IMG/VR virus record: IMGVR_UViG_3300042484_002457
Location: 145,544 to 209,543 of that record
Reading direction: 5' to 3' (one strand)
DNA: 64,000 bases
From: a virus
Positions 25,907 through 34,879 of the stretch are shown piece by piece. Each line of letters opens with the position of its first letter. The first letter of the stretch is position 1. The notes beneath the pieces are model-generated. The model saw only the letters and a program-made list of their open reading frames with translations, made no database searches and had not been told where the DNA came from. Made by a program: the position numbers and the translations under genes.

Positions 25907-26847
25907 AATTAAGTGAAATAGTTGCATATCTAAACTTGCTGGACACCCTGGACGTTGAGGCCGAGGGTGCCGAAACTCTGCGTCGTTTACAAGCAATTGC
26001 TCATGTGATTGAGACTAATCAGATACAGATAAAAAGTCATACCAAGGACATGAAAGACAGTATTGATTCCATCAACTACTATGTTGGTAAATTTTCAGAA
26101 TCAATGCAACAACTCAAACAAGAACTAAAACAACAGGTTGCAGAACAAGAACCCAGTTACTTGCATGACAGTTACAGGGTGTTTGAACATGAAATGGTAT
26201 TTGAGAACAACGATTACATTCTCAACCGTAGGCTCAAGATTGACGATGACAGCAATATTTTGTTAAGAACAAAACTAAGAAATTTGTCTGATTGGCGGTT
26301 GCCTGGTTTAATTTTTAGACCAGGACTTGAAGACTTTGTTGAAGACCTAGTGCCACTTGATCCATTGTACCTGGTGGACCAACACCAAGATCTATTGGCG
26401 CCGTCAGTTCGCAAGTTTACCCCCGAATATCAACGACGGCTTCGCGAATATGTAGTTGATGACAGACAACCCAACGCCATATTAGAAAAACTGCCCAACA
26501 ACCAATTTGGCTTTGTGTTTGCCTACAACTATTTTAATTACAAGCCCTTGGAAATTCTAAATAGGTATATTGCAGAACTTGCTGTAAAACTGAGACCAGG
26601 TGGAACACTGTTGATGACCTATAACAATTGTGATCAAGCACAGGGCGTGGGTCTTGCTGAACGGGCCTGGATGATGTATCAGCCTCAACGCTTGGTTGTT
26701 GCACAGGTTGAACAGTCGGGACTAGAAGTTGCTGGTGCCTATGATGGACCTGGCGACATAAGCTGGCTGGAAATACGCAAGCCTGGCAATATTGAAACAC
26801 TTCGTGGTGGCCAGACTCTGGCCAAAATTGTTGCACTTTCGCAATAA
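25903..26847 (+). CDS. coiled-coil protein with methyltransferase-like C-terminus
   Basis: 314 residues. Residues 1-90 are helical and likely coiled coil (MKDSIDSINYYVGKFSESMQ, LKQELKQQVAEQE). The C-terminal 110 residues (IAELAVKLRPGGTLLMTYNN, then a C-terminal strand pair) resemble the second half of class I SAM methyltransferases; a clear SAM-binding GxGxG loop is not visible, so activity is doubtful. Coupled to the polymerase gene by ATGA, suggesting a replication role. Confidence 0.5.
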   Translation: MKLSEIVAYLNLLDTLDVEAEGAETLRRLQAIAHVIETNQIQIKSHTKDMKDSIDSINYYVGKFSESMQQLKQELKQQVAEQEPSYLHDSYRVFEHEMVFENNDYILNRRLKIDDDSNILLRTKLRNLSDWRLPGLIFRPGLEDFVEDLVPLDPLYLVDQHQDLLAPSVRKFTPEYQRRLREYVVDDRQPNAILEKLPNNQFGFVFAYNYFNYKPLEILNRYIAELAVKLRPGGTLLMTYNNCDQAQGVGLAERAWMMYQPQRLVVAQVEQSGLEVAGAYDGPGDISWLEIRKPGNIETLRGGQTLAKIVALSQ

Positions 26848-26859
26848 AATCTATATAAT
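26831..26859 (+). promoter_or_regulatory. sigma70-type promoter before the clamp gene
   Basis: TTGCAC, 17-base spacer, TATAAT at 26854-26859; SD AAGGAG precedes the ATG at 26877. It overlaps the end of the previous gene. Confidence 0.65.
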
Positions 26860-26876
26860 GTATACAAGGAGCACTT

Positions 26877-27599
26877 ATGAGAGATCATCTTTTAGATTTA
26901 GTAGAACACACTTTTGACCTTGGTTGTATTGACCTAGTTAAAATTACCGGCGACGATACCAGTACACAAATTGCCGGCCTGGCCGAAGATTTAAGTGTGG
27001 TAATTCAAGCCAACTTCCACAATCCTGTGGCAGACTTTATTGGCACATTTGGCATGCCAAACTTGGCCAAACTCAAGACCTTGCTTAATCTGCAAGAGTA
27101 CAAAGAACATGCCAAGCTTACCATTACACGCAAAGTCACAGGCGAACCTGATGGTATCAATTTTGAAAACAAAGCTGGCGACTTTAAAAACAACTACAGA
27201 TTCATGGCCAGTGAGATTGTAAACGACAAACTCAAAACTGCCAAGTTCAAAGGTGTTAACTGGCACATTGAATTTGAGCCCACAAACGCCAGTATCCAAA
27301 GACTCAAGTGGCAAATGAGCGCCAACACTGAAGAGCCTAACTTTCAAGCCAAGACTGAAAACGGTGATCTCAAGTTCTTCTTTGGTGATCACTCAACTCA
27401 TGCTGGTAACTTTGTGTTCCAAGCTGGTGTTACAGGACAGTTGAAACGTGCATGGTCGTGGCCAGCAGCTCAGGTTGCTAGCATCCTGAGCCTTACAGGT
27501 GACAAAGTTGTGCGCATCAGCGACGACGGTGCTGCACAGATCACAGTGGATTCTGGCTTGGCCGTGTACAACTACATCTTACCAGCACAAAGCAAGTAA
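26877..27599 (+). CDS. 45: sliding clamp (gp45-like)
   Basis: 240 residues, the usual clamp length. IQANFHNPVADFIGTFGMPNL and LKTLLNLQEYKEHAKLTITR follow the T4-like/cyanophage gp45 pattern; GLAVYNYILPAQSK closes it. The trimeric clamp tethers polymerase to DNA and, in T4, activates late transcription with gp33 and gp55, which fits the late promoters in this window. Ends in TAATG shared with dpdA. Confidence 0.85.
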   Translation: MRDHLLDLVEHTFDLGCIDLVKITGDDTSTQIAGLAEDLSVVIQANFHNPVADFIGTFGMPNLAKLKTLLNLQEYKEHAKLTITRKVTGEPDGINFENKAGDFKNNYRFMASEIVNDKLKTAKFKGVNWHIEFEPTNASIQRLKWQMSANTEEPNFQAKTENGDLKFFFGDHSTHAGNFVFQAGVTGQLKRAWSWPAAQVASILSLTGDKVVRISDDGAAQITVDSGLAVYNYILPAQSK

Positions 27600-29233
27600 T
27601 GAGCGAACCAATCAGTCAAGATGATCTCACAGCCAAGCAGTTGACCTATGCTGTGTTCCTTCCGGCTATAAGTGGTTTCTATGCTACATTTGTGGGCCGC
27701 CAAAGAAATGAACCGTATGTGGATCCTGCAAGATTTCCACAGGGTCTTAAGGATATGGAACAGCTTAACTGGCTCAACTCTAGCAAGGCCCTGTTTCCTT
27801 ATCGATGGAGCCTCTACTCAGGCGGTCATGCCAACTTGGATCTCTCAAAGCAGGATTGGTCAGAGGACATGGTACGAAGTCGGGAGCCTGGGAATTTTAT
27901 ACTGGGAGACTCGGGCGGCTTTCAGATTGCCAAGGGACTATGGGAAGGTGACTGGAAAGCCAACTCAGGTTGTGCCAAGGCACAGAAAAAACGAGACGGT
28001 GTCCTAAAGTGGTTGGATAACATTGCTGATTACGGCATGATTCTTGATATTCCCACCTGGGTTATTCATGACAAGAAGTCTAGCCAGGCTTGCGGAATTT
28101 CTACCTTGGATCAAGCATTTGAAGCCACCAAGTTCAACAACGAATATTTCATTGCCAATCGCCGAGGCAAAGAAAATGGCGGTGCCAAATTCCTAAACGT
28201 GTTACAAGGTGATAATCATACCTCAGCAGAGATTTGGTATCAAGAGATGAAGAAATTTTGTGATCCTGCTCAATACCCTGGACGTCACTTTGATGGTTGG
28301 GCCATGGGCGGACAGAACATGTGCGATGTACACCTGGTGTTGAAACGCCTGGTGGCATTGCGTTATGATAACTTGCTGCAAGAAGGTGTGCATGATTGGA
28401 TGCACTTTTTGGGAACCAGCAAGCTAGAGTGGGCAGTTCTCTTAACTGTTATTCAACGAGCCGTAAGGAAATATGTCAATCCAGCGTTTACCATCTCTTT
28501 TGATTGCGCCAGCCCATTCCTCGCAACAGCGAACGGACAGGTCTACTATGAAAATGTCTTCCCGCAAGACGGCAAATGGTCGTATCGCATGGCTCCTTCA
28601 GCCGATGACAAAAAATACTCCACTGACACACGAAAGTGGAATACAGGAGTAATTGCTGATGGTATCTATCCGCGTTGGCAAGATAGTCCCATAAGTGATA
28701 TGTTGACCATGAAGGATGTTTGCATCTACAAAGATGGTATACCCAAGGCTGGTGTTACTATTACCGAAGAAAATTTTAAAGATCCTGCGCTATACGATGT
28801 ATTGCCAGATCAAAACAAAAATGGTAAATGGGGCAAAACAAGCTGGGATAGTTTTAGCTATGCCTTGCTCATGGGTCACAATGTGTACATGCACTTGACT
28901 GCTGTGCAAGAAGCCAATCGACGTTTTGATGCAGGAGAGCATCCTGCCATGATGCGTCGAGATGGTGGCAATTATGAGTATTTTGAACACATTGTAGAAG
29001 CCATTTTTGCTGCACCAGATAGGCAAACTGCTGATGCCATAATTGAACAATACAGTTCATACTGGATGCAAATTGTGGGCACACGCGGATTCAAAGGCAA
29101 AAAAGCCATGAATGCACGTACACAGTTCAACGCACTGTTTGATTTAGAAGAAACTGCGGTTGAAGACGAATTGGATGATAGTGTACAATTAGACAACAAC
29201 AAACTTGATCAACTAGAACAGGACCAGCAATGA
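27599..29233 (+). CDS. dpdA: DpdA-type DNA 7-deazaguanine transglycosylase
   Basis: 544 residues of the tRNA-guanine transglycosylase superfamily. FILGDSGGFQIAKG near 100-113 contains the catalytic DSGGFQ block; TISFDCASPF near 297 matches the FDC nucleophile motif of TGT. AKFLNVLQGDN and FDGWAMGGQN are the substrate-binding segments. It lacks the usual bacterial TGT zinc site and is longer, as in phage DpdA enzymes that exchange guanine in DNA for a 7-deazaguanine. FolE, QueD-like and QueE genes in the same window supply precursor. Immediately follows the clamp gene. Confidence 0.85.
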   Translation: MSEPISQDDLTAKQLTYAVFLPAISGFYATFVGRQRNEPYVDPARFPQGLKDMEQLNWLNSSKALFPYRWSLYSGGHANLDLSKQDWSEDMVRSREPGNFILGDSGGFQIAKGLWEGDWKANSGCAKAQKKRDGVLKWLDNIADYGMILDIPTWVIHDKKSSQACGISTLDQAFEATKFNNEYFIANRRGKENGGAKFLNVLQGDNHTSAEIWYQEMKKFCDPAQYPGRHFDGWAMGGQNMCDVHLVLKRLVALRYDNLLQEGVHDWMHFLGTSKLEWAVLLTVIQRAVRKYVNPAFTISFDCASPFLATANGQVYYENVFPQDGKWSYRMAPSADDKKYSTDTRKWNTGVIADGIYPRWQDSPISDMLTMKDVCIYKDGIPKAGVTITEENFKDPALYDVLPDQNKNGKWGKTSWDSFSYALLMGHNVYMHLTAVQEANRRFDAGEHPAMMRRDGGNYEYFEHIVEAIFAAPDRQTADAIIEQYSSYWMQIVGTRGFKGKKAMNARTQFNALFDLEETAVEDELDDSVQLDNNKLDQLEQDQQ

Positions 29234-29757
29234 ATCGAGAAGGTCATGACAACGTCAACTTTTTTGTGGGAACAGAAGTTGAGCGTACACCAGCATTTGG
29301 AAAGCGCACACTATTTGTGGTAGGAGTGCAACCGGTTGCAGAAATTCAAGACTGGCTGGATGACTTAAACAGCTACGAAGATCAATCCAAGCACGTCAAG
29401 CATATCTTCTTTGGTGCCAATCACAGTTTTTGCCCAGACAACAACTCAGAATGGGCACAATGGGAAGGCATGATTGGGCACTTTCTTAAAAAAGGTCACA
29501 TGTGCAGTCTTGATATTCCTGTCAAGTGTGTGGAAGAATTTAACGATTCGGGCTTGTGCGAGTATCGTAACTTTGTTCCGCAGATTCGAGTAAGCATTCC
29601 GTATGTGCGGCTATGGAACTACAACACCATGATCAAGATTGACGACAACAATTTTGATGCAACCAACCCAGGAGTGTGGACTCACAGTTTGCACAGCCTG
29701 ATGTCAAGACGAACATTCACTGACTGGGATCAGTACAACGAGGACAAACCTGTATGA
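29230..29757 (+). CDS. DpdA-linked protein, unknown function
   Basis: 175 residues, coupled to dpdA by ATGA. Features: KRTLFVVGVQPVAEIQDWLD, KHIFFGANHSFCPDN, YVRLWNYNTMIKIDDNNFD. Looks like an alpha/beta domain; no known motif. Its fixed place after dpdA suggests a part in the modification, its specificity or its regulation. Confidence 0.6.
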   Translation: MNREGHDNVNFFVGTEVERTPAFGKRTLFVVGVQPVAEIQDWLDDLNSYEDQSKHVKHIFFGANHSFCPDNNSEWAQWEGMIGHFLKKGHMCSLDIPVKCVEEFNDSGLCEYRNFVPQIRVSIPYVRLWNYNTMIKIDDNNFDATNPGVWTHSLHSLMSRRTFTDWDQYNEDKPV

Positions 29758-30182
29758 ATCAACAACAAAGAGAAACCGTGGAAAGAATTAAAAGTGCAGC
29801 AAAACGACAAATCTGGGTCACCTTTCAACGTGCCGGATTTCATCGTTATCCAGCAGCTAGCGAAGATCCAAAATTAAGTGACGTAAGCTATCTTGGATCT
29901 CGGCATAGACACCTGTTTAAATTTAAGGTAGAGATTGAAATTTTTCATAACGATCGTGAGTTAGAATTCCATCAGGTCCTAAATTATTGCGAATCTCTTT
30001 ACAAAGACACCCATCTCGAAATAGATTACAAAAGTGTTGAAATGCTTGCAGATGATCTGTATCTACAATTAGCCAGTAGATATCCAGGAAGATTCATGTC
30101 CATTGAAGTAAGTGAAGACGGCGAGTGCGGATGTAGGATTGAATACAAAACTCAACAACCAAATTTGATGGTCAAGATTTAA
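29754..30182 (+). CDS. T-fold-like phage protein
   Basis: 142 residues, ATGA overlap with the gene before. The order HRHLFKFKVEIEIFH, LEIDYKSVEMLADDLYLQL, YPGRFMSIEVSEDGECG resembles the T-fold used by QueD and FolE-type enzymes (strand pair, helix with Ser/Glu, strand with Glu), but zinc ligands are not certain. Could be a variant pterin/deazaguanine enzyme or a tRNA/DNA-modification accessory. Low certainty on function, good certainty as a gene. Confidence 0.55.
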   Translation: MNQQQRETVERIKSAAKRQIWVTFQRAGFHRYPAASEDPKLSDVSYLGSRHRHLFKFKVEIEIFHNDRELEFHQVLNYCESLYKDTHLEIDYKSVEMLADDLYLQLASRYPGRFMSIEVSEDGECGCRIEYKTQQPNLMVKI

Positions 30183-30201
30183 GATTGATATGGAATATAT
30201 G

Positions 30202-30208
30202 CTAAATA
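30202..30208 (+). promoter_or_regulatory. T4-type late promoter (CTAAATA)
   Basis: CTAAATA with an expected start near 30215 leaves a short leader with AGAGGAA before the endonuclease ATG at 30226. Confidence 0.5.
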
Positions 30209-30225
30209 TCCGTAGAGGAAATGCT

Positions 30226-30942
30226 ATGAAATATTATGTGTATATACTATCTGACCCAAGAAACAACGTTCCTTTTTATATAGGTAAGGGCAAAGGCAAA
30301 AGATCTATGTCCCACCTTAAGGAAACAAAAGAAACTACAATCAACATTAGAAAATATAATAAGATACAATCAATTTTCAGTGAAGGTCTGACACCCTTGA
30401 TTTCTTACTATGCCACTGACTTGTCTGAGCAAGATGCTTATGAATTAGAAGCTTCTCTTATTAAACAATACGGACGCAAAGATTACGATGCTAACGGAAT
30501 CTTACTTAACATTTGTGAAAACAATCGCCCTCCTGGGCACGATAATTTTTTAACCAACAACCCTGGATTGAGGATGAAAGGGAAAACGTATGAGGAGATC
30601 TACGGTGAAGAAAAAGCCAAACAGTTAAAACTTCAAAGAACATTATCTTCTTCTGTAAGAGAAGTTACACAAGAGACTAAAGACAGAATGAAAGAATCTG
30701 CCCTTGTCAAGATGGCTAATGGATACAAAATGCCGTCAAGAAAAGGAAAGAGAGATTCTGAAGAGACACGTTTGAAAAAATCTTTGGCACACAGAGGCAA
30801 AATTAAGCCGTCGATGAGCGAAGAGACAAAGAAAAAAATTTCAGACACAAAGCGAAAAAATAGTAAAAAATTTTTAAACATTCAATATTTAAGGAAGTAC
30901 CATGGCCAAGCCTACATTCAAACCCAACCAGCGCCTGACTGA
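30226..30942 (+). CDS. GIY-YIG homing endonuclease
   Basis: About 238 residues. YYVYILSDPRNNVPFYIGKG is the GIY-YIG block. The C-terminal half has NUMOD3-like repeats (SEETRLKKSLAHRGK, SEETKKKISDTKRK). ATG at 30226 chosen for its AGAGGAA; the upstream in-frame ATG at 30190 has no SD and lies over the late promoter. The last 41 bases run into the next gene, typical of an endonuclease inserted in a tight gene pair. Confidence 0.88.
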   Translation: MKYYVYILSDPRNNVPFYIGKGKGKRSMSHLKETKETTINIRKYNKIQSIFSEGLTPLISYYATDLSEQDAYELEASLIKQYGRKDYDANGILLNICENNRPPGHDNFLTNNPGLRMKGKTYEEIYGEEKAKQLKLQRTLSSSVREVTQETKDRMKESALVKMANGYKMPSRKGKRDSEETRLKKSLAHRGKIKPSMSEETKKKISDTKRKNSKKFLNIQYLRKYHGQAYIQTQPAPD

Positions 30943-31129
30943 GATCTTTGAAGATCTTGAAGTGTTCTTGGAATTCTGCCAAGACTTTGGGTATCGTTAC
31001 AACGAGAGCGATCTCTACAACTTCAAGAGCTATGCTTGGCAACAGTTTACCAAGCATAGCACCGGCAAGAACGCCAAGAACATGTGGAGTGAAGACGCTC
31101 GACGCTTTGCAGGATACCGTCCAGCATGA
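30902..31129 (+). CDS. small conserved-type phage protein
   Basis: 75 residues: MAKPTFKPNQRLTEIFEDLE, FGYRYNESDLYNFKSYAWQQ, then KNMWSEDARRF. SD AAGGAAG. This pattern recurs in T4-like marine phages next to replication genes; function unknown. Its start is overlapped by the inserted endonuclease. Confidence 0.7.
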   Translation: MAKPTFKPNQRLTEIFEDLEVFLEFCQDFGYRYNESDLYNFKSYAWQQFTKHSTGKNAKNMWSEDARRFAGYRPA

Positions 31130-31380
31130 GCGCCGCTCGAGAGAAAGACCAAGCGGACTTTGATCTCGAGCGATTCGTTGACATGTTCGACGAGGCCCTG
31201 ACCAGTCAGGATCCGCGAGTGATTGAAACGCTACGCAATCTCTTGATGATGGTAACACTAACACGACCGGAAACTCGCGAGGAACACGGTCGTAGGTCTG
31301 GACCGCTGAGAAGATTGTTTGAGGACGTGAACGATCTAAATAGAAGCATGAGTCGCATGCAGGAAGAAGTTTTACTATAA
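31126..31380 (+). CDS. small helical protein, unknown
   Basis: 84 residues, charged and helical (FDLERFVDMFDEALTSQDPR, then VNDLNRSMSRMQEEVLL). Coupled by ATGA to the gene before. No motif recognised. Confidence 0.6.
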   Translation: MSAAREKDQADFDLERFVDMFDEALTSQDPRVIETLRNLLMMVTLTRPETREEHGRRSGPLRRLFEDVNDLNRSMSRMQEEVLL

Positions 31381-31398
31381 TCAAACAAAGGAAGTTTT

Positions 31399-32613
31399 AT
31401 GCGAAAGTTAATTTATATGGGACTCGAACAACTGGAGTCAAGATACACACTACAGCTAACTGAGTGGAATCGACGGGTATTTGATCGTCGAGGGCTCGAT
31501 GTTGTCTATGTCCCTGGGCTAAACATTGATAATACTAAACAGATTTCTGTTGGACAAGTTTTAGATGCTCATGGTCGAAGTTATTTTTCTATGAGCCAGA
31601 TGATGAACTTAGTTCAGATGATGCGTAATGGAGAAATTACAAACGAAGATGTAGTGTATTTCGAGGACATGTTTACTCCTGGCTTCGAAAGTCTTGGTTA
31701 CATCATGAATCAGATTCCCCGCGAGCAGTGCCCACGCATCTATGTTCGCTGTCTAGCACAAGCTATTGATCCTGATGACTTTGTGCATGTTTGGGGCATG
31801 GCTCGATGGATGAACTTGTATGAACAAATGGTCAATGAGATGGTGGTTTTCTCGGGGGGTGCAGTATTGGCAACCAATGAGGAAATGGTCGCGCACATGC
31901 GCATCGCTGGATGGACTGCTCCAATCTACAACATTTCTGGGTTGGCATTTGGAAAAACAGAAGTACTGGAGCGGATCGGTGGGAAAGAAAACATCCGGCC
32001 GTTTGATTCGCGTCCGCGGAGGGTGGGTTTCGCAGCTAGGTTCGACCAAGAGAAACAGCCTGGTTTTTTCATGGACCTTATTGAAATGTACGGTGAGCTC
32101 ACCAATGAACCATGTGAGTTTGCAATTTTCAGTGGGGGGCCACTCAGGTCTAATAATCCAGAGTACGTGGAGAGAGCCCGCCGCATGGAATCCAAAGGCA
32201 AACTCCAGATTTACGAAAATCTAAACAAGAATCAGTATTATGATTTACTTAACAATACTCGTGTTCTCTTTAATTGTGCTCTTCAAGACTGGGTATCTAA
32301 CACTGTATCCGAAGCCGACACTGTGGGGTGCAATGTTCTTTACCCTGCATATCGTAGCTTTCCTGAAACTTTTGCAAATGATCCTAACCGACTATATGTT
32401 CCTTGGAGCATAGATGACGCTTATCATAAGATACAAAATTTATTGCGAGAACCGCATCACAACATGGGTCTCATCTCGGATTGGAACAACGCCACTATTG
32501 ACCGTATTGTTGATATTATTACTGGTCGAGGTGAGCAATGGAATCGGGCGGGCAATCGATATCGTGACCACGTTGCTCACGAAAAATATCAAGTTGTAAA
32601 GATTGAGGAATGA
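31399..32613 (+). CDS. GT-B type glycosyltransferase
   Basis: 404 residues. RRVGFAARFDQEKQPGFFMD near 216 is the start of the C-terminal Rossmann domain of GT4-like enzymes; NKNQYYDLLNNTRVLFNCAL and NTVSEADTVGCNVLYPAYR supply the acceptor/donor loop with the conserved Glu. SD AAAGGAAG. ATGA overlap with galE, so sugar activation and transfer are linked. The acceptor (DNA base, virion protein or envelope) is unknown. Confidence 0.75.
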   Translation: MRKLIYMGLEQLESRYTLQLTEWNRRVFDRRGLDVVYVPGLNIDNTKQISVGQVLDAHGRSYFSMSQMMNLVQMMRNGEITNEDVVYFEDMFTPGFESLGYIMNQIPREQCPRIYVRCLAQAIDPDDFVHVWGMARWMNLYEQMVNEMVVFSGGAVLATNEEMVAHMRIAGWTAPIYNISGLAFGKTEVLERIGGKENIRPFDSRPRRVGFAARFDQEKQPGFFMDLIEMYGELTNEPCEFAIFSGGPLRSNNPEYVERARRMESKGKLQIYENLNKNQYYDLLNNTRVLFNCALQDWVSNTVSEADTVGCNVLYPAYRSFPETFANDPNRLYVPWSIDDAYHKIQNLLREPHHNMGLISDWNNATIDRIVDIITGRGEQWNRAGNRYRDHVAHEKYQVVKIEE

Positions 32614-33554
32614 GCACCGTAGTTGTAACAGGAGCTTCTGGATATATTGGAGGGCAATGTGCTCTCCAATTGCACGATGCTGGCCACCAGGTGGTTGGCA
32701 TTGATCGCAGGCCGCTGCCTTTGCAGTTGAAGGGCATGATACAGTTTGTGCAGGCTGACTTTGACAGTGACGAGTCGTTTAGAAAAATCATTGAGCTAAG
32801 ACCCAGTGCCATAATTCACTGTGCCGGTACTAGTCTTGTGGGACCAAGCATCCGGCATCCATCAGACTACTACAACAACAACGTGGTCAAGACCTTGCAC
32901 CTGTTGGGTATAATTGTGTCAGCTGTGCCCCGGACTAGATTTATTTTTAGTAGCAGTGCAGCCACATACGGAGTTCCCGCAGCCAGCTTGCCCTGCCAAG
33001 AAACTGATGCGCTAAAGCCTATCAGTCCATACGGTGAAAGCAAGCAGATGGTAGAACAAATCCTTAAATCATACCATCGTGCTTACAATTTAGACTATGT
33101 GGCATTTCGTTATTTCAATGCTTGCGGGGCTGATCCACAACAACGACATGGGCAAGAGCCTGGTGCCACACACATTATTGCTCGTGTGCTAGAAAGCATT
33201 AGAGACCAACAGGAGTTTACGTTGTATGGTAACGATTACGATACACGAGACGGGACTTGTGTTCGCGACTATGTTCATGTTGGTGATATTGCGCAGGCAC
33301 ATGTTGCAGCCCTGTCTAATAAAATTCCTGCGGGCATCTACAATCTCGGATCTAGCACTGGAACCAGCAACCAAGAAATAATTGCTGCGGCTGAACGTAT
33401 CACTGGGCAAAAGGTCCAGCTGCATCACAGTGCTAGGCGCGAGGGTGATCCTGACGTGTTAGTAGCTGATGCTGCTCGGTTTAATCAGCTGGTACACTGG
33501 CAACGTTTTGATCTAGATCACATGATTCAACATGCATGGAACTGGTATGTTTGA
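32610..33554 (+). CDS. galE: UDP-glucose 4-epimerase-like SDR enzyme
   Basis: 314 residues. VVVTGASGYIGGQCALQLHD is the NAD-binding GxxGxxG; SSSAATYG and SPYGESKQMVEQIL give the catalytic Ser and YxxxK; FRYFNACGADP is the typical extended-SDR substrate motif. Converts UDP-sugars between gluco and galacto forms. Couples the GT-B enzyme and the DegT-like protein. Confidence 0.85.
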   Translation: MSTVVVTGASGYIGGQCALQLHDAGHQVVGIDRRPLPLQLKGMIQFVQADFDSDESFRKIIELRPSAIIHCAGTSLVGPSIRHPSDYYNNNVVKTLHLLGIIVSAVPRTRFIFSSSAATYGVPAASLPCQETDALKPISPYGESKQMVEQILKSYHRAYNLDYVAFRYFNACGADPQQRHGQEPGATHIIARVLESIRDQQEFTLYGNDYDTRDGTCVRDYVHVGDIAQAHVAALSNKIPAGIYNLGSSTGTSNQEIIAAAERITGQKVQLHHSARREGDPDVLVADAARFNQLVHWQRFDLDHMIQHAWNWYV

Positions 33555-34134
33555 TAAAATTTTAAAATTTGAACAAGAGCTAGCAGAGTTTACAGGTGCG
33601 CCCTATGCCATCATGACTGACTGCTGCACTCATGCCATAGAATTGTGCCTGCGTCATGAACGAGTGCAAGAAGTTGTAATGACTCCTTACACCTACTTGA
33701 GCATTCCTATGACCATGCACAAGTTGGACATTCGTTACTACTATCGAGAAGAAGAGTGGACTGGAGAATATCAGTTTCATGGCACACGCATCTGGGATTC
33801 AGCACGTAGACTGGAACCCAACATGTATCGAACTGGACAAATGCAATGCTTGAGTTTTGGGCATGACAAGCCTTTACACATAGGCCGTGGTGGTGCTATA
33901 CTACTAGATAACGAGTCAGCATATCGTCGACTAATTCGTATGAGGTACGATGGTCGCGATCTAAATATATCGCCCTGGGCAACACAAAAGGAATTTGAGG
34001 TTGGATATCATTACAAGCCCACTCCCGAAGAAGCTGTGCAAGGACTTGCACAGCTGGAAGGTTTGCGTGAGTTTTGTGCTCCTCCGCGAGCAGTTGTGTA
34101 TCCAGATTTAAGAACCATCACTATCAAGAACTAA
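33547..34134 (+). CDS. short DegT/DnrJ-like aminotransferase
   Basis: 195 residues from ATG 33547, about half the usual 370. LAEFTGAPYAIMTDCCTHAI and VVMTPYTYLSIPMTM match the PLP-binding half; CLSFGHDKPLHIGRGGAILL carries the PLP lysine motif (SF..xK....G.GG). The C-terminal domain is missing, so it is either a minimal sugar aminotransferase or a non-catalytic relic. The start overlaps the galE stop. Confidence 0.65.
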   Translation: MFDKILKFEQELAEFTGAPYAIMTDCCTHAIELCLRHERVQEVVMTPYTYLSIPMTMHKLDIRYYYREEEWTGEYQFHGTRIWDSARRLEPNMYRTGQMQCLSFGHDKPLHIGRGGAILLDNESAYRRLIRMRYDGRDLNISPWATQKEFEVGYHYKPTPEEAVQGLAQLEGLREFCAPPRAVVYPDLRTITIKN

Positions 34135-34135
34135 T

Positions 34136-34837
34136 ATGACAGATACAAGCAAACACCTATCACAAGCAATCCGCGAGCGTATGAAATCCGACGGCAAGAG
34201 ATTCTGGGCCGGGGACAACATTAGTGAATACATCAAACCAGAAGAACGCAGACTGCTAATCGACGAGGCTGCAGAAGCATTTGAAGTAGTACTGGACCGA
34301 CTACTGATTGATCGAGAAACAGATCCCAACTCAAAGGGCACAGCCCGTAGGTTGGCCAAAATGTACTACAATGAAATAATGGCAGGTAGATATGAACAAG
34401 CACCAGATGCAACAGCATTTCCAAACGATTCGCAGGACCGCTACGAAGGTATGCTCGTGGTTCGCAGTGAACTTCGTAGTATGTGTAGTCATCATCACCA
34501 ACCCGTTGCTGGGGTTGCTTATATTGGCATTATTGCGGCAGAGAAATTAATTGGCCTCAGCAAGTACACCCGAATCGCACAGTGGTGCGCCCGCCGTGGT
34601 ACACTACAAGAAGAACTATGTAATGACATTGCTCGCGAGATTAGCAAGGCTACTGAATCAGAAAACGTAGCAGTATATGTGCAGGCAATTCATGGTTGTT
34701 GTGAGAATCGTGGTATTATGGCTCACAGTAGTCTTACACAGACCACAGTTCTTAGAGGCGCTTTCAAAGAAGATCAAAGTGTCAAGAAAGAGTTCTTTGA
34801 CAACATCAAGTTGCAGCAGGACTTTGCACCACGTTAA
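34136..34837 (+). CDS. folE: GTP cyclohydrolase I
   Basis: 233 residues. RSMCSHHHQPVAGVAYIGII carries the zinc Cys and the HH pair; KLIGLSKYTRI and HGCCENRGIMAHSSLTQTTV (second zinc Cys, RGI, TxT) are diagnostic of FolE. It opens GTP to dihydroneopterin triphosphate, the first step to 7-deazaguanines. The N-terminal 60 residues are an extension. First gene of the deazaguanine set with QueD-like, QueE and DpdA. Confidence 0.9.
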   Translation: MTDTSKHLSQAIRERMKSDGKRFWAGDNISEYIKPEERRLLIDEAAEAFEVVLDRLLIDRETDPNSKGTARRLAKMYYNEIMAGRYEQAPDATAFPNDSQDRYEGMLVVRSELRSMCSHHHQPVAGVAYIGIIAAEKLIGLSKYTRIAQWCARRGTLQEELCNDIAREISKATESENVAVYVQAIHGCCENRGIMAHSSLTQTTVLRGAFKEDQSVKKEFFDNIKLQQDFAPR

Positions 34838-34879
34838 ATTTATCTAACTAAATATAATTTCAATCAAGATGATACACTA

